Source: Chloroflexota bacterium (lineage in GTDB: Bacteria; Chloroflexota; Dormibacteria; Dormibacterales; Dormibacteraceae). From it: DNA of 14,651 bases. Made by a program: the position numbers and the translations under genes. Every line of letters begins with the position of its first letter. The first letter of the stretch is position 1. The notes below the pieces were generated by a model. That model was not told the origin of the DNA. It saw only the letters and a list, made by a program, of their open reading frames with translations, and ran no database searches. The DNA is taken from assembly GCA_005880755.1 (NCBI GenBank), contig VBGV01000191.1, forward strand, positions 1 to 14,651, given 5' to 3'. Positions 1 to 7,481 of the stretch are shown piece by piece.

Positions 1-737
1 GGCTGACGGGTTTGACCATGGCCGAATACTTCCGCGACGAAGAGGGCGCGGACACGTTGTTCTTCGTCGACAACATCTTCCGCTATCTCCTCGCCGGCTC
101 GGAGGTGTCCGCGCTTCTCGGACGCATGCCGTCGGCGGTCGGCTACCAGCCGACGCTGGCCTCGGAGATGGGCGAGCTCCAGGAACGGATCACGTCGACT
201 CGGAAGGGCTCGATCACGTCGGTGCAGGCGGTGTATGTGCCGGCCGACGACTACACCGACCCCGCCATCCAGACGGTGTTCGCCCACCTCGGCGCGACGC
301 TTCGTCTGGAACGCTCGCTCGTCGAGATCGGGATCTATCCGGCGGTCGACCCGCTCGGATCGTCGAGCCGGTTCGTGGAGCCTGCCATCGTCGGCCAGGA
401 TCATTACGACGCCGCCCAGGGCGTGAAGAAGATCATGCAGCGCTACAAGGACCTGCAGGACATCATCGCCATCCTCGGTATGGAGGAGCTGTCGGAAGAC
501 GACAAGGAGGCGGTGTCGAGGGCGCGCAAGGTGCAGCGCTTTCTCTCGCAGCCCTTCAGCGTCGCCCAGCGGTTCACCGGTCGCGAAGGCAAGTACGTGC
601 CAGTGAGCGAGACGGTCCGCGGCTTCAAAGAGATCCTCGAGGGTAAGCACGACGATCTGCCGGAGCAGGCCTTCTACATGGTGGGCACTATCGACGAGGC
701 TCGCGCGCAGGCCGAAGCGATGAAGAAGAAGGAATGA
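1..737 (+). CDS. atpD: F1F0 ATP synthase subunit beta, C-terminal part (5' end outside window)
   Basis: Catalytic beta subunit of the F1 sector, which makes ATP from ADP and phosphate at the cytoplasmic face of the membrane. The reading frame is open from the window edge (first whole codon at position 3, reading LTGLTMAEYFRDE), so the start and the Walker A loop lie upstream. Family landmarks are nearly unbroken: the Walker B strand FFVDNIFRY, then SALLGRMPSAVGYQPTL, QERITSTRKGSITSVQAVYVPADD, the adenine-pocket segment GIYPAVDPL, and the DELSEED lever, here EELSEDD. The C-terminus LPEQAFYMVGTIDEA is typical. The stop codon overlaps the atpC start (ATGA at 734-737), indicating translational coupling. 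ATG at 18 is internal, not a start. Identity is essentially certain from family knowledge. Confidence 0.98.
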   Translation, partial: LTGLTMAEYFRDEEGADTLFFVDNIFRYLLAGSEVSALLGRMPSAVGYQPTLASEMGELQERITSTRKGSITSVQAVYVPADDYTDPAIQTVFAHLGATLRLERSLVEIGIYPAVDPLGSSSRFVEPAIVGQDHYDAAQGVKKIMQRYKDLQDIIAILGMEELSEDDKEAVSRARKVQRFLSQPFSVAQRFTGREGKYVPVSETVRGFKEILEGKHDDLPEQAFYMVGTIDEARAQAEAMKKKE

Positions 738-1144
738 AGTTTCCCCTGCGTGTGGTAAGCGTCGAACGCAGCCTGTTCGAGGGCGACGTCGAGTTCATCA
801 TCGCGACCGGGGCAGAGGGTGAGCTCGGCGTGCTCGCGCGGCACGCGCCGCTCATGACCATCCTCAAACCGGGCGCCCTGCGCATCAAGGAAACGATCGG
901 TGGCCCTGAGCAGACGCTGTTCGTGGGTGGCGGCTTTTTGGAGGTGTTGCCCGAGCGCGTGACAGTTCTCGCCGACGTGGCGGAGCACGCCGAAGAGATC
1001 TCGGTCGCAGGCGCTGAGGAGGCGCGGCGGCGCGCCCAAGAAAAGCTCGCGGGCACCCTCACGTCCGCCGAGGAGACCGAGTTCCAGAACGCGCTCGCCA
1101 TGGCGGAAGCGAGGCTGCGCCTGGCCCGAACCCGTCGCGGCTAG
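734..1144 (+). CDS. atpC: F1F0 ATP synthase subunit epsilon
   Basis: Epsilon subunit of the F1 central stalk, which couples rotation to catalysis and can inhibit ATP hydrolysis. The 136-aa length is normal for the family. The N-terminal beta-sandwich (about residues 1-85) begins KFPLRVVSVERSLFEGDVEF and contains the classic GELGVLARHAPLMTILKPG stretch. The C-terminal part (about 88-136) is the two-helix domain, rich in Ala, Glu and Arg (AEEARRRAQEKLAG, then a second helix ending in RTRRG). The start overlaps the atpD stop, with a purine-rich GAAGAAGGA just before it serving as SD. It is the last gene of the atp operon; murA follows after 30 nt. The identification rests on conserved sequence and on its position directly after atpD. 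Confidence 0.97.
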   Translation: MKFPLRVVSVERSLFEGDVEFIIATGAEGELGVLARHAPLMTILKPGALRIKETIGGPEQTLFVGGGFLEVLPERVTVLADVAEHAEEISVAGAEEARRRAQEKLAGTLTSAEETEFQNALAMAEARLRLARTRRG

Positions 1145-1159
1145 GTGTCCGAGTACCTG

Positions 1160-1165
1160 TACTTT
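1160..1165 (+). promoter_or_regulatory. Possible -10 element just upstream of murA
   Basis: TACTTT ends 9 nt before the murA ATG, in a 30-nt gap that has no convincing SD. No good -35 is seen at 16-18 nt upstream. It could drive a near-leaderless murA transcript, or simply be chance. It is listed because the same arrangement recurs before other SD-less starts in this window. Confidence 0.25.
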
Positions 1166-1174
1166 TAGGCCCTG

Positions 1175-2482
1175 ATGGAAGGGCGTGACCGGGCGCTGCG
1201 CATCACAGGCGGTGCGCGGCTGAAGGGCGACATCTGCGTGAGCGGCTCCAAGAACGCCGCCCTGCCCGAGATGGCCACCGCTCTGCTGACCTCTGAGCGG
1301 GTGACCCTGCACAACGTGCCGCGTGTGACCGACACGACGGTCATGGCCGAGATCGTGCGCGAGCTCGGCGGGCGGTCCGAGGGGGAAGGCAGCATCGTGC
1401 TGAATACCAGCGCGGCGGTGCGAAGCGACGTCCCCGACCAGCTTGGGCGCCGGATGCGGGCCACCATCGTCTTGCTCGGGGCATTGCTCGCGCGTTTCGG
1501 CAAGGCGCGGGTGCCACGACCGGGAGGCGACGACATCGGCGCGCGGCGGGTCGAGCAGCACCTTCGCGGCCTGCGCCAGATGGGCGCGCACATCAATGAA
1601 ACCAAGGACGAGCTCGTCGCCACCGCCGGGCGACTGCGCGGGGACCGCATCGTGTTCGACCTGCCGACCGTGACCGGGACCGAGAACATCCTGCTCGCGG
1701 CGGTCACGGCTCAGGGCCGCACTGAGATCTTCAACGCCGCCCGCGAGCCTCACGTGCAGGACCTATGCAATCTCCTGACCAAGATGGGCGCACGGATCGA
1801 AGGCATCGGCACCGAGCTCTTGATCGTCGACGGCGTCACAGAGCTCGGCGGCGCGGAGCACACGGTCGTGGCCGATTATCTCGAGGCGGGCACGTACGCG
1901 ATCGCGGTCGCCGCCGCGGGCGGGGAGCTGCGGATCGAGTGCAGCCGGCCGCAGGACCTCCAGGTCATGCTGCTCAAGCTCGAGCAGGCGGGAGCGCACG
2001 TCGAGGCAGGCGACGGATGGTTTCGCGTCGGACGCCAGTCGGGCACGCCGATCAATCCGATCGACATGTCGACCTGGACCTTTCCAGGCTTCCCCACCGA
2101 CCTCCAGGCGCAGTACATGGCCCTGATGACGCAGGCGGAAGGGGAGAGCGTCATCTCCGAGTATGTGCACGAGAATCGCTTCCAGCACGTGCGCGAGCTG
2201 GCCAAGATGGGCGCGGGCATCACGGTCGAGGGAAGGCTGCACGCCTTCGTCCACGGACCCTGTCGCCTGCGTGGGACCGAGGTCGCGATTCCCGACATTC
2301 GGTCCGGCGCTGCCCTCGTGATCGCCGCGCTGTGCGCCGAGGGCGAGAGCCTTCTGCGCAACGCCTGGCACCTGGACCGCGGTTACGAGGACATGCTCGG
2401 CAAGCTGGCGTCGGTCGGAGCGCGGATCAAGAGCGTCAGCATGGATCCCGAATCGTCGGGCGGCCACCAGACTTACGAGTGA
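1175..2482 (+). CDS. murA: UDP-N-acetylglucosamine 1-carboxyvinyltransferase, Asp-type active site
   Basis: Cytoplasmic enzyme that transfers enolpyruvate from PEP to UDP-GlcNAc, the first committed step of peptidoglycan synthesis. At 435 aa it is a normal full-length two-domain EPSP-synthase-like fold. Visible active-site features are the SGSKNAALP loop with Lys26 and Asn27 (Lys22/Asn23 in E. coli), the PGFPTDLQAQYMALM segment carrying the catalytic Asp (Asp305 in E. coli), and DRGYEDMLGKL (the Arg397 region). The mobile loop reads PGGDDIGARR: the usual Cys115 is replaced by Asp119 (codon 1529-1531), as in mycobacterial and chlamydial enzymes, which are naturally fosfomycin-resistant. The ATG start gives an N-terminus of normal length, but no clear SD precedes it. 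The stop overlaps the mreB start by one base, so the two are probably co-translated. Confidence 0.97.
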   Translation: MEGRDRALRITGGARLKGDICVSGSKNAALPEMATALLTSERVTLHNVPRVTDTTVMAEIVRELGGRSEGEGSIVLNTSAAVRSDVPDQLGRRMRATIVLLGALLARFGKARVPRPGGDDIGARRVEQHLRGLRQMGAHINETKDELVATAGRLRGDRIVFDLPTVTGTENILLAAVTAQGRTEIFNAAREPHVQDLCNLLTKMGARIEGIGTELLIVDGVTELGGAEHTVVADYLEAGTYAIAVAAAGGELRIECSRPQDLQVMLLKLEQAGAHVEAGDGWFRVGRQSGTPINPIDMSTWTFPGFPTDLQAQYMALMTQAEGESVISEYVHENRFQHVRELAKMGAGITVEGRLHAFVHGPCRLRGTEVAIPDIRSGAALVIAALCAEGESLLRNAWHLDRGYEDMLGKLASVGARIKSVSMDPESSGGHQTYE

Positions 2483-3495
2483 TGTCGATTCTCTCCCGGA
2501 AGATCGGGATCGACCTCGGCACCTCGACTGTACTTATCTACGTCAAAGGCGAGGGCATCGTGGTCAACGAGCCATCGCTGGTCGCGTTGAATCGCGACGG
2601 GACGCGCATCCTGGCGGTGGGAAGGCAGGCGTTCGAGATGGTCGGGCGCGCGCCAGAGTCGATCCAGATCGTGCGGCCGATGCGCGAGGGAGTGATCGCC
2701 GACTTCGTCGTGACCGAAGGCATGCTGCACCACCTGATCGGCAAGGTGCAGGGCCGCCAACGGCTCTTCAAGCCCGAGATCATGATCTGCGTCCCTTCAG
2801 GGGTCACGTCAGTCGAGCGCCGCGCCGTGACCGAGGCCGCGATCTCGGCGGGTGCGCGGCAGGCATGGCTCATCGACGAGCCGCTTGCCGCCGCGATCGG
2901 CGCCGGCCTTCCGATCGCCGAACCGCGGGGCAACGCGGTGTGTGACATCGGTGGCGGGACGACGGAGATCGCGGTCATCTCGCTGTCAGGCATGGTGGTC
3001 GCCCACTCGATTCGGGTGGGTGGGAATCGGATCGACGACGCCATCGCGACTTACATGAAGCGCAAGCACAACCTGCTGATCGGCGAACGGACGGCCGAAG
3101 AGGCGAAGATCGCGGCGGGCTCAGCCGTGTCGATGAAGCAGCCGCTGTTCGCGGAGGTGCGCGGCCGCGACCTTGTCACCGGACTGCCGCGGAACGTCGA
3201 CGTCTCGTCCAACGACATCGTCGAGGCGATCCATGAGCCGCTGCGCCTCATTGTCGGCGCGGTGCGCGACGTGCTTGAGGAGACGCCGCCGGAGCTGGCC
3301 GCTGACATCTTCGATCGCGGCATCGTGCTGTCGGGTGGCGGGGCGCAGCTCCGTGGGATCGACCGGTACATCTCGATGCACACCGGGATTCCGGCCGTCG
3401 TGGCGGACGAACCGCAGACGTCTGTCGTGCGGGGTACGGGCCTGGCGCTGGAAAGCTTCGAAGTGCTCAAGCGGAATCAGTCCTACCTCCGCTGA
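2482..3495 (+). CDS. mreB: Rod-shape-determining actin-like protein MreB/Mbl
   Basis: Bacterial actin homologue that forms membrane-bound filaments and directs the lateral wall synthesis machinery. The 337-aa product is full length. Actin-fold signatures are all present: phosphate-1 loop IGIDLGTSTVLIY (residues 8-20), ICVPSGVTSVERRAV (102-116), IDEPLAAAIGAGLP with the likely catalytic Glu133 (131-144), phosphate-2 loop CDIGGGTTEIAV (154-165), and adenosine loop VLSGGGAQLRGID (282-294). The ATG shares its A with the murA stop (TGATG), which fixes the start although the frame is open further upstream inside murA. No mreC or mreD follows; a glycosyltransferase does. In Bacillus-like genomes the paralogue mbl sits downstream of murA, so this may be the mbl-type copy. 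The family is certain; the paralogue is not. Confidence 0.96.
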   Translation: MSILSRKIGIDLGTSTVLIYVKGEGIVVNEPSLVALNRDGTRILAVGRQAFEMVGRAPESIQIVRPMREGVIADFVVTEGMLHHLIGKVQGRQRLFKPEIMICVPSGVTSVERRAVTEAAISAGARQAWLIDEPLAAAIGAGLPIAEPRGNAVCDIGGGTTEIAVISLSGMVVAHSIRVGGNRIDDAIATYMKRKHNLLIGERTAEEAKIAAGSAVSMKQPLFAEVRGRDLVTGLPRNVDVSSNDIVEAIHEPLRLIVGAVRDVLEETPPELAADIFDRGIVLSGGGAQLRGIDRYISMHTGIPAVVADEPQTSVVRGTGLALESFEVLKRNQSYLR

Positions 3496-3523
3496 TGCGG
3501 AGCTCCCGCCCGGCCCCTCCGTC

Positions 3524-4621
3524 TTGACCGGCTTGAAGGTGGTCGTCGATGGGTCGGGGCTCGAGCGGCCCCGCGCGGGCGTCGGCGTGTACACGACCGA
3601 GATCGTGCACGCCCTCGCGGTGGATCGCCCCGATGCCAGGCTCACGGTTTTTGGCCCCAGAAGCGCGTGGGTGCACGTGCCCAACGCGACCTACCGGTTG
3701 GTGCCGCGAACACGGCTCCTCGGGCGCCACCTGCAGTGGCCGGCGCAGATCCGGGAGCTCAAACCGGAGGCCTACTTCGGTCCCGCCGGTGCGCTGCCGC
3801 TCGGCAACGTGGGCTGTGCTTCGGTCATCACCGTGCACGACCTCGCGATCTATCGCAATCCACGATGGTTTCCCGGTCGCCAGCCTCTGAGCACCCGACT
3901 CGTGGTTCCGCGATCGGTGCTCCGAGCGGATCGGGTGATCGCAGTTTCGGAGAACACCGCGAACGACATCGTCGAGATCTTCGGGATCGACCGAGCGCGA
4001 ATCCAGGTGGTGCCGCATGGAGTGTCGCCAAAGATGCGCCCCATGAGCGCGGAAGAGCGAGCGGACGCGCGCGCGCGTCTCAAGCTGCCGGAACGCTTCA
4101 TCCTTTTCGTCGGCACCGTTCAGCCGCGCAAGAACCTCGAAACGCTGCTCGACGCCTGGGCGATGATGCGCGACCGCCCCGACCTCGTCGTGGTGGGGTC
4201 GTGGGGCTGGCTGTATGAGCCGGTCAAAGAGAAGATGGCGAGGCTGGGTCCACGGCTCCATCACCTCGACTCGGTCGACCCGGACGAGCTCCCGGCGATC
4301 TACAACCTGGCCCGGATCCTGGCCCACCCCGCGTGGTACGAAGGATTTGGGCTGCCGCCGCTCGAGGCGATGGCCTGCGGAACACCGGTGGTCGTCTCCG
4401 ACCGATCGAGCTTGCCCGAGGTCGTGGACGGCGCCGCCCTGGTCGTGCCGGCCGACCAGCCCGACGCGTGGCGCAAGGAGCTGGAGCGGGTGTTGTCTGA
4501 CACCGATCTCGCCGCCGACCTACGCCATCGCGGGATCCTGCGTGCCGCAGAGTTCAGCTGGTCACGGTCTGCGCGGATGACGTGGCGGGCAATCGACGAT
4601 GCGATCGGCTCCCGATCGTGA
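3524..4621 (+). CDS. GT4-family glycosyltransferase
   Basis: Retaining GT-B glycosyltransferase of family GT4 (often annotated group 1), probably acting on a lipid-linked or exopolysaccharide acceptor at the cytoplasmic membrane face. The N-terminal half starts with the beta strand LKVVVDGSGLERP and a glycine-rich GVGVYTTEI loop, then TVHDLAIYRNPRWF (about 103-116) and AVSENTANDIVEIFG (140-154). The C-terminal nucleotide-sugar domain has LFVGTVQPRKNLETLLDAW (194-212) and the EX7E motif WYEGFGLPPLEAM, with Glu273 and Glu281. The sugar and acceptor cannot be read from sequence. No ATG is available: TTG at 3524 is my choice, TTG at 3533 fits the family N-terminus equally well, and neither has an SD. 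It follows mreB after 28 nt and probably ends that transcript. It is a paralogue of the convergent gene that ends 6 nt beyond it. Confidence 0.92.
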   Translation: MTGLKVVVDGSGLERPRAGVGVYTTEIVHALAVDRPDARLTVFGPRSAWVHVPNATYRLVPRTRLLGRHLQWPAQIRELKPEAYFGPAGALPLGNVGCASVITVHDLAIYRNPRWFPGRQPLSTRLVVPRSVLRADRVIAVSENTANDIVEIFGIDRARIQVVPHGVSPKMRPMSAEERADARARLKLPERFILFVGTVQPRKNLETLLDAWAMMRDRPDLVVVGSWGWLYEPVKEKMARLGPRLHHLDSVDPDELPAIYNLARILAHPAWYEGFGLPPLEAMACGTPVVVSDRSSLPEVVDGAALVVPADQPDAWRKELERVLSDTDLAADLRHRGILRAAEFSWSRSARMTWRAIDDAIGSRS

Positions 4622-4627
4622 CCAGGT

Positions 4628-5698
4628 TCAGGCCAGCTCCCTGACGACCGCGGCCACGCCTGCCGCGGTCCTGTCCCAGGTGAACTTCGCCGCCCGATCG
4701 CGCGCGGCGCGAGCCATCCTGGCGCGCAGCGCCTGGTCGCCCAGCGCGACCTCGAGCACGTGAGCGAGATGGTCGGAGTCGGCCGAGTCGTGGAAGTACA
4801 GCGCGGCTTCTCCACCGACCTCCGGCAGCGACGACGACTTGGCGGCCACGACGACCTTGCCTCGCGCCATGGCCTCCAGCACCGGGAGGCCGAATCCCTC
4901 GTACAGGCTCGGCACCACAACCGCGCCCGCATGCTTGTAAAGCAGCTCGAGCATCGGCTGGTCGACCAGGCCGAGGACGCGACAGTGGGTGGAGTTGCGA
5001 AGCTTTTCTGAGAGACCGCCGTCCCGCTCGGGGCCGGCGATGACGAGGGTTACACCGTCCAGGCGCTCGACCGCCGCGAGCGCCGCGGCCTGGTTCTTGC
5101 GCGCTTCCACCCGCCCGACCTGGAGCACGAAGTTCCCGTTCAGACCCAGCTCGGTCAGCCGTGAGACAGGCGCCGGAGCGACCACCGGCGGGCTGATCCC
5201 TAGGGGCACCACCCGCACCCGGTCCGGCGCCACACCGTACATGTCGACCAGGTCCTGCTTGGTGGATTCGGAGACGGCGATCAGGAGGCGCGAGCGCGCC
5301 ACCGCCCACCGCGTGCTGAGACTCAGGTAGGCACGGTCCGCCAATCCATAAGCATCGGGGTGCCGCTCGAACGCGAGGTCGTGGACCACGGTCAGCACCT
5401 TCCCCGCGAATGCGAACGGGATGGCGTGGGCGGGCACGAACAAGAGGTCCGGACGCTCGTTGGCCAGCGCGACGGGAAGGCGCACCTGGGACCACATGCG
5501 GCGGAACGGAAGCACGACCACGTCAACGCCGAGCCCGGCTCGGGGCCGCGAGGCGAAGAAGCGCCAGCGAAACTCGGGCGCCGCCGCCGGGAGCCGGGAG
5601 CACACCTCGTGGGTGAAGAGCTCGGTGCCGGTGACGACGGATCGCGTCGCAGGGTTGATGTCGACGGCGACCGTCGCCTGCTTTCTCTCCCCAACCAT
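4628..5698 (-). CDS. GT4-family glycosyltransferase (paralogue of the convergent gene)
   Basis: A second GT-B, GT4-family glycosyltransferase of 356 aa. Landmarks mirror those of the gene at 3524-4621: VVHDLAFERHPDAYG (104-118), AVSESTKQDLVDMYG (141-155), RVRVVPLGISP (160-170), FVLQVGRVEARKNQAA (190-205), and the EX7E motif LYEGFGLPVLEAM with Glu267 and Glu274. The ending KFTWDRTAAGVAAVV is the usual C-terminal helix that packs back on the N-domain. Donor and acceptor are unknown. The ATG start lies in a 27-bp divergent gap facing the deacetylase gene. A weak AAGG sits about 11 nt before the ATG; GAGGA abuts the ATG too closely to be a good SD. It is transcribed alone on this strand. The two GT4 genes probably act on the same glycan, which is inference from proximity and similarity. 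Confidence 0.92.
   Translation of the reverse strand: MVGERKQATVAVDINPATRSVVTGTELFTHEVCSRLPAAAPEFRWRFFASRPRAGLGVDVVVLPFRRMWSQVRLPVALANERPDLLFVPAHAIPFAFAGKVLTVVHDLAFERHPDAYGLADRAYLSLSTRWAVARSRLLIAVSESTKQDLVDMYGVAPDRVRVVPLGISPPVVAPAPVSRLTELGLNGNFVLQVGRVEARKNQAAALAAVERLDGVTLVIAGPERDGGLSEKLRNSTHCRVLGLVDQPMLELLYKHAGAVVVPSLYEGFGLPVLEAMARGKVVVAAKSSSLPEVGGEAALYFHDSADSDHLAHVLEVALGDQALRARMARAARDRAAKFTWDRTAAGVAAVVRELA
4646..4670. terminator. Perfect GC hairpin at convergent gene ends, possible terminator
   Basis: GACCGCGG and CCGCGGTC form a perfect 8-bp stem with a 9-nt loop. It lies 24 nt past the stop of the + strand GT4 gene and inside the last codons of the - strand GT4 gene. There is no T-tract on either side, so it is not a standard intrinsic terminator. 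It could assist factor-dependent termination or simply reflect GC-rich coding sequence. Confidence 0.3.
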
Positions 5699-5712
5699 TC
5701 CTCGAACGACCT

Positions 5713-5719
5713 TAAGCTA
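5713..5719. promoter_or_regulatory. Overlapping divergent -10 elements between the GT4 and deacetylase genes
   Basis: In the 27-bp gap between divergent starts, TAAGCT (5713-5718, + strand) and TAGCTT (5719-5714, - strand) almost coincide. Both fit the TAnnnT -10 pattern. On the + strand the expected transcription start falls at about 5725, next to the GTG at 5726. On the - strand it falls at about 5707, 9 nt before the ATG at 5698. No -35 boxes are convincing. This fits a symmetric bidirectional promoter, but is not proven by sequence. Confidence 0.4.
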
Positions 5720-5725
5720 ACGGCC

Positions 5726-6703
5726 GTGGGGCATGCCATCGGCCGCGTCTCGACGGCGGCGACATTGCTCCTGGCCACTGTTTACCTGCTCCAGGCCGAC
5801 GACATGCGCCAGACCGTGGTGGCGGCGGTGGCCCCCGCGCCCGCGGTGAGCCTCCCGATCAGCCCCATCGTCGTAGCCCAGGCCGACACCGGCGGCCGCG
5901 AGTACTTCGTCCGGCGAAGCCGGGTCGTGCCGCTCGGCGCTCCGTCTGTAAGCCTGCCGATCCTGATGTACCACTACGTCCGCAGGCCCCCGTCGAGGCG
6001 CTCAGACATGCTCGGATTCAAGCTGTCGGTCGCGCCCGAGGATTTTCAGAAGCAGATGGACTGGCTTCACGCGAGCGGCTTCCACACGGTGACGTTTCAC
6101 CAGCTCCGCGCGTATTTCTCCGGGGCTGAGGCCCTACCGTCGCGGCCGATCGTGATCACCGTGGACGACGGCTACCGGGACCTGTATACGACGGCGTTCC
6201 CGATCCTCCAGGCCCACGGTTTCACCGCCGTCGCCTACATCGTCACAGGCTTTGTGGACCGCGCGGAGTACGTGACGCGTGCCCAGCTCATCGAGATGGA
6301 CCGCGGGGGAATCGAGATCGCGTCGCACACGGTCAGCCACGCCGACCTCAGCCGCACCTCGTTCGGGTCGACCATGGCTGAGGTGGTGCAGTCGAAGCAG
6401 TGGCTGGAGCACCTGCTCGGCCACTCGGTGGTCGACTTCGCGTACCCGTCCGGGAAGTTCACCTCGCAGACGATCCAGGCGCTGAGGCAGGCCGGCTATG
6501 ACACGGCGGTGACGACACGGACCTCAATCGGGCACAGCGTTCTCGATCGCTATGAATGGGGCCGGGTCCGTGTCGGTGGGGGCGAGTCGATGCAGGAATT
6601 CATGGACAATCTGGGCGGCAGCATGCCGTCGGTCCCGATCGTCAACGTCGACGTGGAGCCACTCGCCGTCTATCCCGAACACCACTACCGACAGGACGCT
6701 TGA
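5726..6703 (+). CDS. Polysaccharide deacetylase (NodB/CE4 family), membrane-anchored or secreted
   Basis: Metal-dependent carbohydrate deacetylase that removes N- or O-acetyl groups from a surface glycan or peptidoglycan. From the GTG at 5726 the product is 325 aa. A hydrophobic segment, STAATLLLATVYLLQA (9-24), looks like an uncleaved anchor or signal peptide. A linker of about 50 residues follows, rich in Pro, Ala and Val. The CE4 domain starts near LPILMYHYV (78-86). Motif 1 is TVDDGY (145-150) with the catalytic-base and metal Asp pair D147-D148. Motif 2 is SHTVSH (200-205) with metal ligands H201 and H205. Motif 3 is AYPSGK (239-244). No ATG is available before residue 27, so GTG is chosen; it has no SD and may be leaderless. 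The stop overlaps the start of the next gene. Confidence 0.92.
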   Translation: MGHAIGRVSTAATLLLATVYLLQADDMRQTVVAAVAPAPAVSLPISPIVVAQADTGGREYFVRRSRVVPLGAPSVSLPILMYHYVRRPPSRRSDMLGFKLSVAPEDFQKQMDWLHASGFHTVTFHQLRAYFSGAEALPSRPIVITVDDGYRDLYTTAFPILQAHGFTAVAYIVTGFVDRAEYVTRAQLIEMDRGGIEIASHTVSHADLSRTSFGSTMAEVVQSKQWLEHLLGHSVVDFAYPSGKFTSQTIQALRQAGYDTAVTTRTSIGHSVLDRYEWGRVRVGGGESMQEFMDNLGGSMPSVPIVNVDVEPLAVYPEHHYRQDA

Positions 6704-7422
6704 CGGAAGCTCGGATCCTCGGCGTCAGGGTCGACTGCCTCGGCATGGGCGCGACGCTGGGACGAATCGAGCAATTCGCCGACGAAGGCGGAATCCACCT
6801 GGTGGCGACGGTGAATCCCGAGTTCGTGATGCGCGCGCAGCGGGATCGCGAGTTTGCCCGGGTGCTCGAATCGGCCGGGCTGTGCCTTCCTGACGGGATG
6901 GGCGTGGTGTGGGCGGCCCGCCGCCAGGGCTGCGCCCTGCGCGAAACGGTGTCGGGCGTGGACCTGATCCAGCCGCTGGCCGCGATGTGCGCGCGACGCG
7001 GGTTCCGGCTGTTTCTCCTGGGCGCCGCGCCCGGCGTGGCAGGCGAGCTTGCGGCCACGCTCCGCCTGGCCAATCCCACGCTGGAGGTCGCGTCGCACTC
7101 CGGCGGACCGGAGCCGGCGCAGGAGGCCGAGACGCTGAAGCTGATCCACGAGCACGGCTCGCAGCTCTTGCTGGTCGCATTTGGTGCCCCGGCGCAGGAG
7201 CTGTGGATCGACCGGCTCCGCAACCGGCTCGGGGTCGCCGTGGCGATCGGCGTGGGTGGGGCCTTCGACTTCCTGACGGGCCGTGTTCCGCGCGCCCCGG
7301 CTTGGATGCGAAAGGCCGGCCTCGAGTGGCTCTTCCGACTCGTCCGCCAGCCGTGGCGCATCCGACGTATGGCCGTGCTTCCGATCTACGCAGTCAAGGT
7401 TCTCAGTTCAGCCAAGTCATAG
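6700..7422 (+). CDS. WecG/TagA/CpsF family (GT26) glycosyltransferase
   Basis: Membrane-associated glycosyltransferase of the family that adds the second sugar (N-acetylmannosamine or its uronate) to an undecaprenyl-linked sugar in teichoic acid linkage units, enterobacterial common antigen or capsules. The 240-aa length is typical. Visible motifs: VATVNPEFVMRAQ with Thr38, LPDGMGVVWAARR with Asp65 (both match the residues implicated in TagA catalysis), FLLGAAPGVA (105-114), LVAFGAPAQELWI (158-170) and GVGGAFDFLTGRVPRAP (184-200). The end, KAGLEWLFRLVRQPWRIRR, is the family's basic membrane-binding tail. TTG at 6700 overlaps the deacetylase stop (TTGA), with AGGA 3 nt before it, so the pair is probably coupled. 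The exact sugar is unknown. Confidence 0.93.
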   Translation: MTEARILGVRVDCLGMGATLGRIEQFADEGGIHLVATVNPEFVMRAQRDREFARVLESAGLCLPDGMGVVWAARRQGCALRETVSGVDLIQPLAAMCARRGFRLFLLGAAPGVAGELAATLRLANPTLEVASHSGGPEPAQEAETLKLIHEHGSQLLLVAFGAPAQELWIDRLRNRLGVAVAIGVGGAFDFLTGRVPRAPAWMRKAGLEWLFRLVRQPWRIRRMAVLPIYAVKVLSSAKS

Positions 7423-7481
7423 GTGCCGGAGCTGGATGATCCTTGCATCTTCGACGGCCTAGACGGCCGGGCGCAAGACCA

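Noticed and set aside
674..1753. Long - strand open frame opposite atpC and murA
   Set aside because: Shadow of GC-rich coding sequence. The peptide is low-complexity Arg/Gly/His-rich, and the + strand holds unmistakable conserved genes.
1765..2481. Upstream in-frame extension of mreB through murA
   Set aside because: The extension is Arg-rich nonsense overlapping conserved MurA. MreB homology begins at the ATG at 2482.
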